Of a stretch of DNA of 64,000 nucleotides, positions 1 to 10,978 are shown piece by piece. The translations under genes were made by a program, and so were the position numbers. The notes below the pieces were generated by a model that was given only the letters and a program-made list of their open reading frames with translations, was not told the origin of the DNA and ran no database searches. This DNA comes from Umbelopsis ramanniana AG (lineage: Eukaryota; Mucoromycota; Umbelopsidomycetes; Umbelopsidales; Umbelopsidaceae). The stretch covers positions 1 to 64,000 of the forward strand of contig NW_026252142.1 of NCBI RefSeq assembly GCF_025399195.1, written 5' to 3'. Within the stretch, counting starts at the first letter, position 1. Every line of letters starts with the position of its first letter.

Positions 1-5
1 TACTT

Positions 6-363
6 TTCTTTCTTCTCCTCCTCCATACCCCCACTTTCCTTGTCCTCCTCTCTTCCGATCTCTTACTCTGCCGTGCAACGAGGCTTCCTCGCTTCGCTCG
101 CGCGCAGAATACTTTAGTATATGTTATTGCGACGCGTTACTCGCTGACGCTCGTAACCCTTTCGCAATAAAAGATTCCTCAAAGTTCTTTCTTCTCCTTC
201 TCCATACCCCCACTTTCCTTGTCCTCCTCTCTTCCGATCTCTTACTCTGCCGTGCAACGAGGCTTCCTCGCTTCGCTCGCGCGCAGAGTACTTTAGTATA
301 TGTTATTGCGACGCGTTACTCGCTGACGCTCGTAACCCTTTCGCAATAAAAGATTCCTTAAAG
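6..363. repeat. Two tandem copies of a 179-bp repeat
   Basis: Two nearly identical copies lie head to tail with a 179-bp period. For example, ACTTTAGTATATG starts at 111 and again at 290. Each unit has a pyrimidine-rich half, then GCTTCGCTCGCGCGC, then an imperfect palindrome around GTTACTCGCTGACGCTCGTAAC. The few differences are single bases. The array touches the window edge and may continue upstream. A diverged copy of the second half lies at 4749-4855, so this is a dispersed family. No coding content is apparent. Confidence 0.93.
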
Positions 364-1105
364 TCCATTAAGTCGTGCACAACCAACTGAAGTTAAGCAA
401 TATCCGTCATTGCAAGTATTGCTGCAACAATCTCCATCAGTGGTACATACATTGCCGTCAGGAAGACAGCAGCTGCCGGCATTGCAAACTTGGTTTGTTT
501 CTGTACATGCTGAGCAGGTGTTTTGTCCTAAATTTCCATTTGTGCAAGCAACGTCAACATTGGGGCAGGTGCATACACCATTAGAACATATTGAGTTTTG
601 GGATGCGCCACCCTGTGTGCAGTCGGTGCAAATGCCATTATTTCTACAAGCGGTCTGGGTGTTAGGGCATATGCTGGCCGTTGATGTGGTAGTTGGCGTT
701 ATTGTAGTTTCCGAGACGGTGGATGAAGCTGAGTTAGCAATAGAGGAAGACTCAGGAGATGGAGAGGGGAAAAGTGAAGGAAATGCAATGGGAATAAAGC
801 CGTTGACATCAACGATAGAACCGGCTCCCAAGCAGGGAATGGCATAGGTGCTAGATCCAATCAGGATGGAAACCGAACGGGTAGCACATTCATCGCTTCT
901 GTGGCCACCTTTGCCACCCTGGCCGCCCTTGTGGTCGACTTCACCGTCGTCATCACTCTTGATTTCGGACCAAAGTTGTTGAGGTTTGGCATCCCTGACG
1001 ATACCTTTCTCAACTAAAGCATTTTCTTCCTCTGAGATGAGTGTGGCGTCAGCAGCGCTAAGTGCATACAAGCAGCATATTTAGAATGGGAATGGCTGAC
1101 CGCAT
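358..1105 (-). CDS. Cysteine-rich secreted protein, frame broken at the signal peptide
   Basis: The open frame from about 1071 to 358 has no in-frame ATG. It encodes an acidic segment, a Gly/His-rich stretch, a Ser/Thr/Pro linker and about 100 C-terminal residues with more than 20 cysteines. The last part has a C-x6-C-x5-CC-x3-C-x4-C spacing like small disulfide-knot modules. An ATG at 1105 on the same strand opens a hydrophobic leader (MRSAIPILNMLLV) in another frame that stops after 15 codons. One base too many or too few near 1065-1070 would join a classic signal peptide to the mature part. It may be a young pseudogene or a sequence error. Its 3' end abuts the tandem repeat. The function is unknown; secretion or a wall location is inferred from composition only. 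Confidence 0.55.
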
Positions 1106-2281
1106 TTGCAATATGCCGAATAAATGTTGAGAATGTGAGATTAATATCGAGCATTATATATGAAATTTGAAAGTAGGGTTGCGCAGAAGGTAACTTTATG
1201 ATACCATTAGATTAATGATACAGCGAGCATCAGATGTTGCTAATTTGATATCAAGTAAACCTAGGGGTTAAACATGCAGGTAGCTTCCCCATGTCTTCCA
1301 ATTGGTCGATTATTATCCTTTATTCAATGCTTTATACTTTTTTGGTAAGTGACAATGATATTGTTTGATGTGTTGTGATCAGAGTTTCTAAGTTTAATAT
1401 CCATTCATCTTTAGTATAGATTCCTTAATTATATATCTTTATAGCAATCGCAAGACAATTACTACTTCATCATCATTCTCGCTCGTCATTGCAAAGGAAG
1501 TGCTTATTCTGCTTTGACGTAAATGCTAGTTGACAAAAGAACCTTGAAAAGAATTTTAGAATATCATATTCATTAATTTACGAGGCATATAAATGACAAT
1601 TAATATGGTTCTAACGTTATGGGATATCACAAGGGCTAATCACCTCACATATCCAAGCGGTCCTACATATCTCAAGGAATCTGAGCGTGCCATATTTAAT
1701 ATATATTAGAAAGCTAAAAGTAATGTATACTTCTCTTTATTATAGGTACCTTCTAGTAAATTTAAGAAGATAATGACACTAATGACTGAACAGAGAAGGC
1801 TGTATAGTGTTATAACCTACGTTTCCAAAGATGTGACCCGCCACTACAATGCAGCTCAATCTGAACAATGGGTGTACCGCATCTTACTTTGACTCGCTGC
1901 AAATTCTTCCTTACCGCAGATAAAAAATATGGTGTTAGAATTGCCATTGTTCAATTGCCCATAGATACCGACGATTTTGCAACCATCGTATCCCTAAGAA
2001 GGAGGTTATTTGCAGATACTGTGTGTAAACAATATACCAAAAAAAAGAAAGCGCTACTAGCATGATTATCTTTCAAAGAGACTGTAAGGCTCATTATTTG
2101 TGCTAGAGGTATATACTGTGAAAATAAGTAGAACAAAATAGGAGAACAAAATTGCACAACGATTGTTTGTCGCTTCGCTGCGGTGATTAGACTGGCTTGT
2201 GCTCGCTTCTTCAGACGGTTTATCTTCTCGAAAGAATAGTTTTGATGACGCCTGCGATAACCAGACTGTCTATATGTAATA
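1106..2281. other. AT-rich intergenic stretch, no gene seen
   Basis: Only short ORFs occur (for example 1868-2065 +, 65 codons, Lys-rich end). None has recognisable domains or a credible splice structure. The stretch ends at the left TIR of the transposon. Confidence 0.6.
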
Positions 2282-2283
2282 TA

Positions 2284-4746
2284 TAGGAGACGTTGAATAA
2301 CAGCGTGATTCTAAAATTTTCCTGCGGCCCTCTGATATTATTCTATATGTCCCCATCCCGTTAATCACTGCATCTTTTTGCATTCTGTTCGTAGGATCAG
2401 AGTGGTCGATGACCACTCAGTAGTTCTCTCTCAGTCAGTATGTTTGTCATTATATCAGCCTACGCTTTTGAACAAATTCTTCGACAGGCTTCAAGAACGG
2501 TGAATTGGTAGTTAAGTATAGACATTTATGACCTCTAGCCTCAACTAAATCTCCAACTGCAATTGAAGCATAGATGGGGAATTGTCCGTTATCAGATAAT
2601 AGCCGTTGGTATTGTTTTTATGCAACACACCCATAGCATTGCACATTATATTACTTAGTGTTCTGTACGGGTGCAAATTCTACCGTTAATGTCATACACC
2701 AACCTCCCATCCACTTTCTTCTTACTAAACGTTACAACAGCCTGTAGCTTTTTCAATGACATGTCTATGACTCTTGCTTCTGGTGAGGTACCCAATGCAA
2801 TACGCTGAAAACGCCATCATTTTGCCGGTCTGCCTTTTGGGGAGGGTTTACCTAAAAAAAAGGCCATGGTGCCTTGGAGTATACGAATTAGTCTCTGCTT
2901 CATCAGTGAAAACGCATCTGGTAGAGAAAACAAGTCTGATGTCTCTTCCGCTTTTCTACTCACTCCTTTCGCATTTTTATAAATGGATCAGTAATTCTTG
3001 CTAAAGGTATTATTTCCAGCTTTTCAACGTAGGTTCGTTTTGCCCTCTCGACAAGTGCCTATGTAATGCTGAGACCAATATAGATAATCCTTCAAATGCC
3101 TCTCGTAGCTTCTGTCTGGTGTCAGCAAGCACAGACGATGGATGTCTACCGATATAGTCTATCAGAAATTGTGAATGTGCTTCTTGTCAGCTTGCCCGTA
3201 TTTTCTGGATATTACCTTTTTATTGCCGAAGGTTAGATGCTGGTCTTCGTCGTCATTATACTTTAGTATTGAGCAGTTTCTATGCCTAATAACAGTGATG
3301 AAGGTAACCTCTTTGCAGTCTTACCTTGTTTTCTATAATATATGTTGATCTGCAGTAAGTGTAAAGAAAATTTGTTGTACAGAGTCGATATTTCATTTAC
3401 GAATGTTAGCTGACTGATGAAATTTCAATTTCATGTTTTGAAGTTTACATTTTGCATTCTGGACACAATGAACCAAATTTGAAAGTGTTTTCTTCACACT
3501 TTCTGTAAATTTGTATTTCTGAACAATAATTCGTTGAAACCATAGATAATATGAGGTATATTTCTCTAATTTGCTGGCGTTCACACTCTTCATAGCGGAT
3601 ATGGTTCTAAGGATGGATGCTTTCATTTTTTCATAGATGACCATTTTTAGCCGACATTTCGAAATTCATTTGTTGAATGCGAGCATAAAGTACCGTATCT
3701 CTTTAGACATGAAGCAGCTCACTATAGCCAAGTTGGGCTTGTAAAGTTGCTTTTTATGGAAATTCACGTATTTATGTCATAAAAACAAATGGCATACGTC
3801 TTCCTGTACCTTTTACACCAAATGCTCCAATCGGCTATCCAAGGCAACAGCAGTATACTATAGAGCGCGTAGATGTCGCAGGGCGAGTTTGAGTCTATAT
3901 AACTTAGGCATTCACCCGAGAAAATGAACATTAATGCTCGTCACTAAGGTCGATGTTATCATCCATAGCCGAAAGTCAGCTTACTTGGTCCTGGCGTTCA
4001 AATGAGCTATCACTGCGAAGGACAAATCGATTGGTTGAGTTGATGCCGCATAGGAATTGTCGAGTTTAAATCGATTATATCTGACGATGGCGATTATGAA
4101 ATAGTGGGAAAATATGACATAAGAAAATAAAATGGTGTAGAAATGGACTGAAGGTGGAAGTAAACGGAATGGAGTTGGGTAAGGGTGGAATGTAGAACGA
4201 CATTCATGTCCTTCTCGATGAATTCGAGGTTCTGAGGAATATTTGAAAGTCCGCTGGCATCAAGATTTTGCTGGCCCTGATAGCATTTAAGGAAACTTTT
4301 ATTGCATAATGGAACGAACGTTAGCGAGAGACATAGCGCGGGAGGGACGATAGGATTTAAATGTAAAGGGGTTGCCGATTTAACCATTGTTACTGATGAA
4401 GCAATTGTAATGGTTCGAGAGGGACATTAGGATCATGCTTTCACAAACAGCGTAAATCCATTTATTGGTATGTTAAATCTGGCAGGACTCGGAGGTACCT
4501 AGTAAACACATCACATTCTGCGTCCACCACTGAGGCTGTGATACTGTTACTGCGCTCAGAAATAATAAAATGATCATAACTCTGATTCTACAAACAGAAT
4601 GCAAAAAATTGTAGTGGTTACGGTGGAAGGAACACTTGAATAACAGTGGGAAGTGCAAAAGGATTTCAGCCGGCTCCTTCCATACAGGTTTACGGAGTTT
4701 TTTGGCAGTAAAATGTTTGAATCACGCTGTTATTCAACGTCTCCTA
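2284..4746 (-). mobile_element. Degenerate Tc1/IS630-type DNA transposon with 28-bp TIRs
   Basis: A perfect 28-bp inverted repeat begins TAGGAGACGTTG at 2284 and is found reverse-complemented at 4719-4746. Weaker similarity extends roughly 15 bp further inward. Both ends are flanked by TA (2282-2283 and 4747-4748), the target duplication expected for Tc1/mariner elements. The minus strand between them carries a broken DDE transposase (2440-3290). At 2463 bp the element is longer than a typical 1.3-1.8 kb copy, so an internal insertion or a long non-coding arm is likely; 3300-4700 has no recognisable coding content. Perfect TIRs with a shredded ORF suggest mobilisation in trans or recent immobilisation. 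Confidence 0.85.
2440..3290 (-). pseudogene. Tc1/IS630-like DDE transposase pseudogene
   Basis: Reading the minus strand across frames gives pieces in the expected order. LIDYIGRHPSSV plus ADTRQKLREAFEG (about 3080-3170) resembles the helix-turn-helix linker. VFTDEA (about 2900) is followed by a TPRHHG motif and KGRPAK. Next comes FQRIALGT (about 2790), then SDNGQFP (about 2590). Last is TTNSPFLKPVEEF (about 2480-2510), the counterpart of the family's SPFLNPIEEFW block. Several stops and frameshifts separate the pieces, so no functional enzyme can be made. The order of the three acidic blocks (VFTDEA, DNG, PVEEF) matches the DDD/E catalytic core of the IS630-Tc1-mariner superfamily. Confidence 0.75.
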
Positions 4747-4748
4747 TA

Positions 4749-4855
4749 TTGGCTTTTCGTTTCGCTCAGGCGCAAATCATTCTAGTATATGCTATTGCGA
4801 TGCGTTACTCGCTAACGCTCGTAACCCTTTTCGCAAATAAAAGTTCCTTAATCAA
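4749..4855. repeat. Diverged solo copy of the 179-bp repeat
   Basis: This matches the second half of the unit at 6-363 (TTCGCTC, TAGTATATGCTATTGCGATG, CGTTACTCGCTAACGCTCG, then TCGCAAATAAAAG) with scattered substitutions. It starts exactly beside the right TIR and TA of the transposon, so the element appears to have inserted at or near this repeat. Confidence 0.85.
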
Positions 4856-5564
4856 TAGGGGATCAGTGAGATTTCGCATATCGATGCGAAGTTACTACCA
4901 AATAATATGTTGGGTGGAAATTTCCCTCTCTGTTTAGTAGAAGTAAATATAAAGAGCATACTAAATGGGAATTCATTTACGTTTCTTTGTATACGAGAAT
5001 TTAGAATATCTTTTTCTATCTGCCATTAGTGCTTTATGTTTATGGAGAACTTGTATTGATGGCTTTCTTTTTCAGTAGCAAATGAGTGGATAAAATCAAG
5101 AGGAACAAATGTAATCAAGCAAAGTATGAAATAATCTGCGTAAGTAGGTTGCAAGTAATTATCCGCTAAAGAATTTGGTACAATAATATCGAAAGCGAAA
5201 TGGGTTTTGGCATCGGTTTGCAACAGTCGAAATCAGCAGAAAGTGAACAGTTCCTCTGTTAATTCAAATGACTTTTGTTCGAAGAGAATACTTGCAACCC
5301 AATCTGAACATATTGAGCAGCGCAATTAGTTCTGATGACATACCAAGCTGAATTTCTTAATATCTGACCAGCTTTGACGTCCAAGTAGGTGATGCTTGAA
5401 ATAAATGACGCTATCCCTTGTGCAACCGTAGCGCGCTTATGTAGCACTTACGGAGTATAAAATGTACATGACCGTCACGCAAAGTTGCTGACACAAAGCA
5501 AGTTTTGCCCATTCTGATGAGTGAGAAGAGCTTTGTGAGAAATTTCCCTCTCTACTTGTTCAAT
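4856..5564. other. Intergenic region upstream of the hydrolase
   Basis: No gene is recognised. Short ORFs on both strands are not supported. The downstream part should contain the promoter of the hydrolase at 5565. An in-frame ATG at 5505 would add 20 residues to that protein, but the HSL-like N-terminus fits the start at 5565 better. Confidence 0.5.
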
Positions 5565-6698
5565 ATGTCTTTGAAATTATTGTCCCCCGAACAAATTGAC
5601 GCTCTTACAGCTCTTCCTGCTCCAGATTTGAGAGCCAAGCTCGCTGGCTTCCGAATGGATGCTTTGAGCAAGCTCCCACCGGCCCCACTGGATGAGCCAG
5701 CCAAAATAGAGAACTCTTCATTCAAAGGCCCTGAGACTGATATTCCTGTTCGTATCTATACTCCAGAAGGTCAGTTTTAAGAGTAGTTTGGCAGGTTAAT
5801 TCAGTAATGCCCTGCTGCTTTGACTAATCAAGGATATACGACCGCTAGGCACTGGGCCTTTTCCAGCTGTTGTATATTTCCATGGCGGTGGTTGGGTTAT
5901 TGGCACTCTTGACTCATACGACGGTCTGTGTCGTGAAATGTGCGTTGCTGTTGGTGCTACCATTATCTCGGTAGACTACCGTTTGGCTCCCGAAGCCAAG
6001 TTCCCTGCTGCTACAGAGGACTGCTATGCGGCCGTTGTGTAAGTATCCACTGCGACTCTTAGCGCGCAAGAAGTAACCCGCTCGATGTATTGAATGAAAT
6101 CATTTGAACTAGTCATGTACAGGATAATGCTGAAAGGTACAATATCGACCCCGCTCGTATTGCTGTTGGAGGTGATTCTGCAGGCGGAAACCTTGCGCTG
6201 GTAGCTTCGATAATGGCGCGTGAACGCAAAGGTCCCAGCATCAAATATCAATCCCTTATCTACCCTTCCTGTGATATGACCATGAACGGACCACATAAGC
6301 AGTCCAATCCCAGTGCTGTCTTAATCCCACAAATAATGAACTAGTAAGTGGTGATTATTTGTCCCAGTTCACCAGAGTATCGAGCACTAAAAATTCTGCT
6401 TAGCTTCGCCGATTCCTATCTCAATGGACCCGAAGATATGGAGAATCCTCACTGCTCCCCTTTGAAGGCCGACTTGACGGGTCTTCCGCCGGCATTTGTG
6501 TTAACATGTGAGCACGATGCTTTGTTGGAGGAAGGTGCTGAGCTCGCTCGTAGATTGGAAGAAGTTGGTGTCCCATGCGAATATGTGAATGCACCGGGTT
6601 TGGACCACGGTTTCTTTCATACTAGTAGACATCACTTCCCTGCTGTTGGCCCATACCAAACAGCCGCCTATGAAGGTTTGAAGAAGGCTTTGTTCTAG
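5565..6698 (+). CDS. HSL-family alpha/beta hydrolase (esterase/lipase)
   Basis: Four exons (5565-5769, 5849-6038, 6113-6343, 6404-6698) encode 306 aa, typical for the hormone-sensitive-lipase/arylacetamide-deacetylase family. The protein shows the oxyanion-hole HGGGW motif, the nucleophile elbow GDSAGG, the block SVDYRLAPE, and a C-terminal acid and base in EHDALLEEG and LDHGFF. It is expected to hydrolyse carboxyl esters; the substrate cannot be read from sequence. Exon 3 starts at the AG before TCATGTACAG, because the later CAG breaks the VQDNAE frame. There is no signal peptide or membrane segment, so it is probably cytosolic. Confidence 0.92.
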
Positions 6699-6946
6699 AT
6701 TTTTATATTATATCTGAATTAGATTATTGAAATCCACAACACGGAGACAAAGAAGTGTGCAGATTTAAAAGCTTATGTTTCCTCAATTAATGCTTATGTA
6801 GCTTTAATTATTTTACCAAAAATAAGCTTGCAGGTAGTAGTGACCTGTATATTTAATATTCACAGAAAATACAATATAAAGTCCGACAAAACCATTCCAT
6901 CATCTAGAGGTAGAAATTTTGACGACTGCATTGCAACACTTCTTTC

Positions 6947-7513
6947 ATGTCTCAAATACAGCAAAGTATTGCTAAAGAACATCCAGTAAGTAACAAATAT
7001 CATTTATAATAGCATAATTTACCGTCATTCAAAAATTACGACAGGAATGGATTCTACCAAAAGTTTGCCAACAAAATGCCTATAAAACTGGGATATACAG
7101 TGGCAGTAAGCACGTTTCGAAAATGTGAAAAAGAAATAGCAAATGCCATTTCACTAACAGTCATGCAGTTTTTATGGGCATCTTGTCAGGCAAGTATACA
7201 TTTAAAACCTTAGCAAATATACTCACGCATACTGATATGTGGAATACTGTTAGTTCCTATCTCGCAACGAGCAGGGCTCGATAAAAATCGCATGACACTG
7301 GCGACCATGTGTAAGTACAAATTCACATATGAATTGAGTCTACCGTGAAATGACTTACCATATGGCTCCTCAGCCGTAGCCATTATTACCGGCTACTTTG
7401 TATCCCGTTTTGCGTATCAAAGCTGCATCACTAGTGAAGGATTCTTAAGTGGCATGCGGCACATTGACACCAGTAAATCTTCAGCAGATGGCAGAGAGAA
7501 GGAACTTCACTGA
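6947..7513 (+). CDS. Small two-helix membrane protein, OCIA-domain-like
   Basis: Five small exons (6947-6985, 7045-7105, 7161-7184, 7254-7310, 7374-7513) join in frame to 106 aa. Every intron has GT...AG ends. Two hydrophobic segments are visible, GIMQFLWASF and SVAIITGYFVSRFAY, separated by a short KNRM turn and followed by a polar tail. The layout (N-terminal polar helix with one Cys, two helices, GYF then AY..C) resembles OCIA-domain proteins of mitochondria and endosomes, which I offer only as a resemblance. The 24-nt third exon uses donor GTCAGG; the stronger-looking GCAAGT three bases downstream would break the frame. The gene lies 167 bp upstream of TRS65 on the same strand. Confidence 0.6.
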
Positions 7514-7680
7514 AGATAAAGATGCATATATACATTTCTTGCGGTAGTGCATGTCACTAGACTTGGCATATAAATTCAGTCATTTGCTGGCTTTTTTGCC
7601 TTCCCCCATTTCGTTGTTAGAAAGTAGTTCTAAGCGGAGCATCAATTACGTTTTTCCCCTGATACTCGATTTCACTCTTG

Positions 7681-10221
7681 ATGTCTTTGGATGCAGTGGC
7701 AGAACCTGCATCGCTAGAACATTGGCTCAATGAAGCTTCGCTACAGATTCACATTCCCAATCTTGATAAAACACACTCTAAAACGCAGCAACAGATCTTG
7801 AATACAGCTCAAAGAGAATTCGCATTTTATGGTAAGGAATGCTGATTCGGATCCATCTGCAACAACCTTAGCAGCCCATGTGGACAATCTGGCTAATATT
7901 CTATTCGCTTTCCATTCCACTTCTTCAGACGAACATCTGGACGTCTATTTAGTGGTTCGAATACCGTACACTGTGGCTGGCCGCGATCAAGCTGCCGAAG
8001 CAAAAACTCTGTTTGAACAACTCGATATTCATGTAGAAGCTGCTATTCTAGATTCTACCAACAATACATCTCCTCCCCGTACCTTCGGGATTTCATCCGA
8101 TACGTCATTGCCAAAGCAGATTGCGCATAAAAGAGAATCTACCCGCGGTCCCATAGAAAACCCAGCCTACTATACACAATCCTTTAATGCTCGCCAGAAG
8201 GAAGATGGCCCCGAGATCTTATCTGACGAAGATACCCACTGCTGTCTTTACCAGATGTCTATCCCTGTTGGTATGTGATATTATAACTATTAATTCTAAC
8301 GAAGAAATGGCCTCATGTTTTCTAATGTTGTACGTACACCGAATTGCTCTCTTTTGGGGTGAACTTAGTTTATATGAAGACGCGCTCTACTTCTCCATGT
8401 TTGGCCATAACAACCACTACTACATACCGGCCTTTACAAGATTCTTCGGACACAGAATCTGTCAGCGATGAGAGCGAATATGATATCGATTCATTTGCCA
8501 CCATTAACTTACTGCAAGGCTTAAACGAAGGTAAGTGATGTGAAAAGCGGAAGCATCATAGTCACTTCGGATGTAAACCAAACAATGACATCTTATAACA
8601 CCTAGGCTTACTGGGTAACAAAGATACATTGCAGCAGCGATTCCCCACAGAAGATCAGCTCCGACGTTCTATGAACCAAGGATTTACCCAGTCAGTCACA
8701 AGGCAAGCAAGCACTCAAGTGCTTACAGTTAAGCGAAGTGTCAGAACGTTACTACCCGTTAGAGCAGGCGTTAGTGTTAAGATGAGGACTACGAATGCCT
8801 CGATGGCCGATAAAGTCATCACAATGTCAGTAGATCTCGAAAACGAAGAAAGTTCAGGATGTCCGTTTGAAATCGAAAAGGTGGAAGTGCAAGTCGCCAA
8901 TGCTGTGGTTGCGCTGGCATATACAAAAGAGGTATTTTGAATGATAGAATGATTACAGGGTATGAAGCAACAGAAATTATAATATCATTGCTCATCAAAT
9001 ACAACATCGACCTAGGATATTTTCCCAATGACTTTGGAAACTCTTGATCAAATGGTCTTACTCTATCGAGTCACGCTTTTGGCTGATGGAACTGCAAAGC
9101 CTGCTGAACCCACTCGAAAGTTTCAATCACGATATACACCAGGACCTGCCCCAGTTACACCACAGCAGCCTGTATTGGATGAACGTCTTCAACCGCAGCG
9201 AGTTTCGATTCATGTGCTTGGAGCACCAATCATCGACGGTGTTCGTGTAGCCACCATGCACTCTAAATGGAACACAGTTTTGGACGTGTCCAGTATGAGG
9301 CAGCGACGAGAGGACAATGTTGTTTCGGTACCAAGGCTAAGCTCTGTCTTACCGGGTAGTAGTGGAATGCAAACACCTGTGTCATCCAAAGGCACACATA
9401 CACCTAAATCAAACAGTGTGTCGATTGGTGGTGTAAAATCTGATAACAGCCCAGCTCCAACGCCAATACCTGGTGGTGATGCAAGTCAACGTCGACGCAT
9501 GGTGATGAGCTTACCCCCGCCAACTTCCACTGCTTCTGCCAACGTTCCACCGACGCTGCGAAGGCCGCCAGAAATTGAAGTCAGTGATGGCATTGTTGTT
9601 TCATTCACAGTAGCAGGCACCATACAAGTGGGAAGGATCTTTACTTTACAAATCTTTTTGGTTAACTTATCTAAACATACTCGCCGATTTCAAGTCATTG
9701 TGCCAAATCGCAAGCGCAATTATTCTGACGTTATGAACTTGCAGTCCCAAGGTGGACGACTAGGCAATCCATTAAAAGATTTGCCTATTGAACCGTATCT
9801 CGAAGATACAGGTAAGCAGTTTCATTCTAGAGCAGAAATGGGTGTGGTGGAAAGACGCTATACTCCATTAAATTTACATTCATTCTGTTGCAATTCTTAC
9901 CTGTTCCTCTCAATAGAGTTTATACGGCAATTCCTAGAGAATGAAACGCAAGAAGCTGATATTGTTGCTGTAGAGAGCAACGTTCGATTGAGGTAGGTTT
10001 AGCTCACAGGGTGATTCCTTCCCTCTGGCCACATAAACTAACGATCTTTCAAATGATTTAGCCCTCTTGAACCGTCAACGTCGCAAACCGTGAGCATAAG
10101 GTTTATTGCAGTCAAGGATGCTTTGCACACCATTGACAATATACAACTGGTGGATCTCGATACTGGATTTGTTACAAATCTTCGTAATGTACTTGAAATT
10201 TATGTGGAGAGTTCTACGTAA
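7681..10221 (+). CDS. TRS65: TRAPPII complex subunit Trs65-like
   Basis: Seven exons (7681-7831, 7872-8270, 8369-8530, 8606-8931, 9016-9811, 9917-9992, 10062-10221) encode 689 aa. TRAPPII activates Rab GTPases at the Golgi, and Trs65 is its fungal-type peripheral subunit. The assignment rests on the overall layout. There is an N-terminal alpha/beta part (LANILFAF, LVVRIPY), then a beta-sandwich beginning LLPVRAGVSVKMRT and DLENEESS. A Ser/Pro-rich low-complexity linker of about 130 residues follows, and a final beta-sandwich ends LVDLDTGFVTNLR. The first intron is only 40 nt. The start at 7681 is the first ATG giving an open spliced frame. It is tail to tail with MRPL21. Family assignment is fairly secure; orthology to yeast Trs65 is inferred. 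Confidence 0.72.
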
Positions 10222-10340
10222 ACGAATAAACAAAGGCATAGGAAGGAGATGCAGAGGGAGAGTCTATATTTTTATTTTGGATTACTTTTTTGTTTTATAC
10301 AAAGTTTTATGTGAGGACATTAATGGCACGAGATTTTTCT

Positions 10341-10978
10341 TTAATCCAACTTGTTCACATCAACATTGGAGATTCTAAGAACAGTATGAGTCTGCTTGTG
10401 GGTGACTGTACGCTTGTAATTCTTTCTTCTCTTCTTCTTGGTAATGCTGATCATCTTACTCTTGGTCTGTTCTATAACAGTAGCCTGTATGTTGAATAAG
10501 TCTTCATTGACATATGGCTGACCGCGTAGCACATAATCTTTACTGCCGATTTCTCGCACTTTATCCAAAGTAAGCACATCGCCTACTGACACATCCTTTA
10601 AACGGTGAACAGTGACAAGGTCATTCTTAGTGATGAGCAATGGGCGACCTGCCACCTCTGCTATGGCATAGAAACGAAGTTGATCTCGAAGTTTGTTGAC
10701 GGCCTGTTTTGTCGCGTCATCAACGCTGTTGGTATGAACAAACCGAAGGAATGAAGCTATCAAAGAAAGAATGAGCGTGGTCGTTTAAAGTCGACAATGG
10801 CCGATATATAAGTTACTTACAGGGTTGTTGTGGTATTTGGCGTGAGATAACAGCTAAAATGAGAACAACATTAGAAGGTCGTTTCTATCACTAGTCCACA
10901 GTGACTTGACATTACGTTACCTTTTGCTAATGTTGAAGGAGTACTCAATACCCGTCGTACTAGTGAAGCGGCTAACAT
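10341..10978 (-). CDS. MRPL21: Mitochondrial ribosomal protein bL21m
   Basis: Three exons on the minus strand (10978-10921, 10853-10821, 10756-10341) encode 168 aa. The first 35 residues are rich in Arg, Ser and Ala with no acidic residue (MLAASLVRRVLSTPST), a good mitochondrial presequence. The rest is a complete L21 fold: FYAIAEVAGRPLLI, DVLTLDKVREIG, then KKKRRKNYKRT and VLRISNV. It is a component of the mitochondrial large subunit that binds 23S-type rRNA. It converges on TRS65, leaving 119 bp between the stop codons. The 33-nt middle exon supplies part of the presequence. Confidence 0.88.

Noticed and set aside
410-847. 145-codon plus-strand ORF with Gln/Val-rich sequence
   Set aside because: Antisense to the cysteine-rich frame; cysteine codon pattern on the minus strand explains it.
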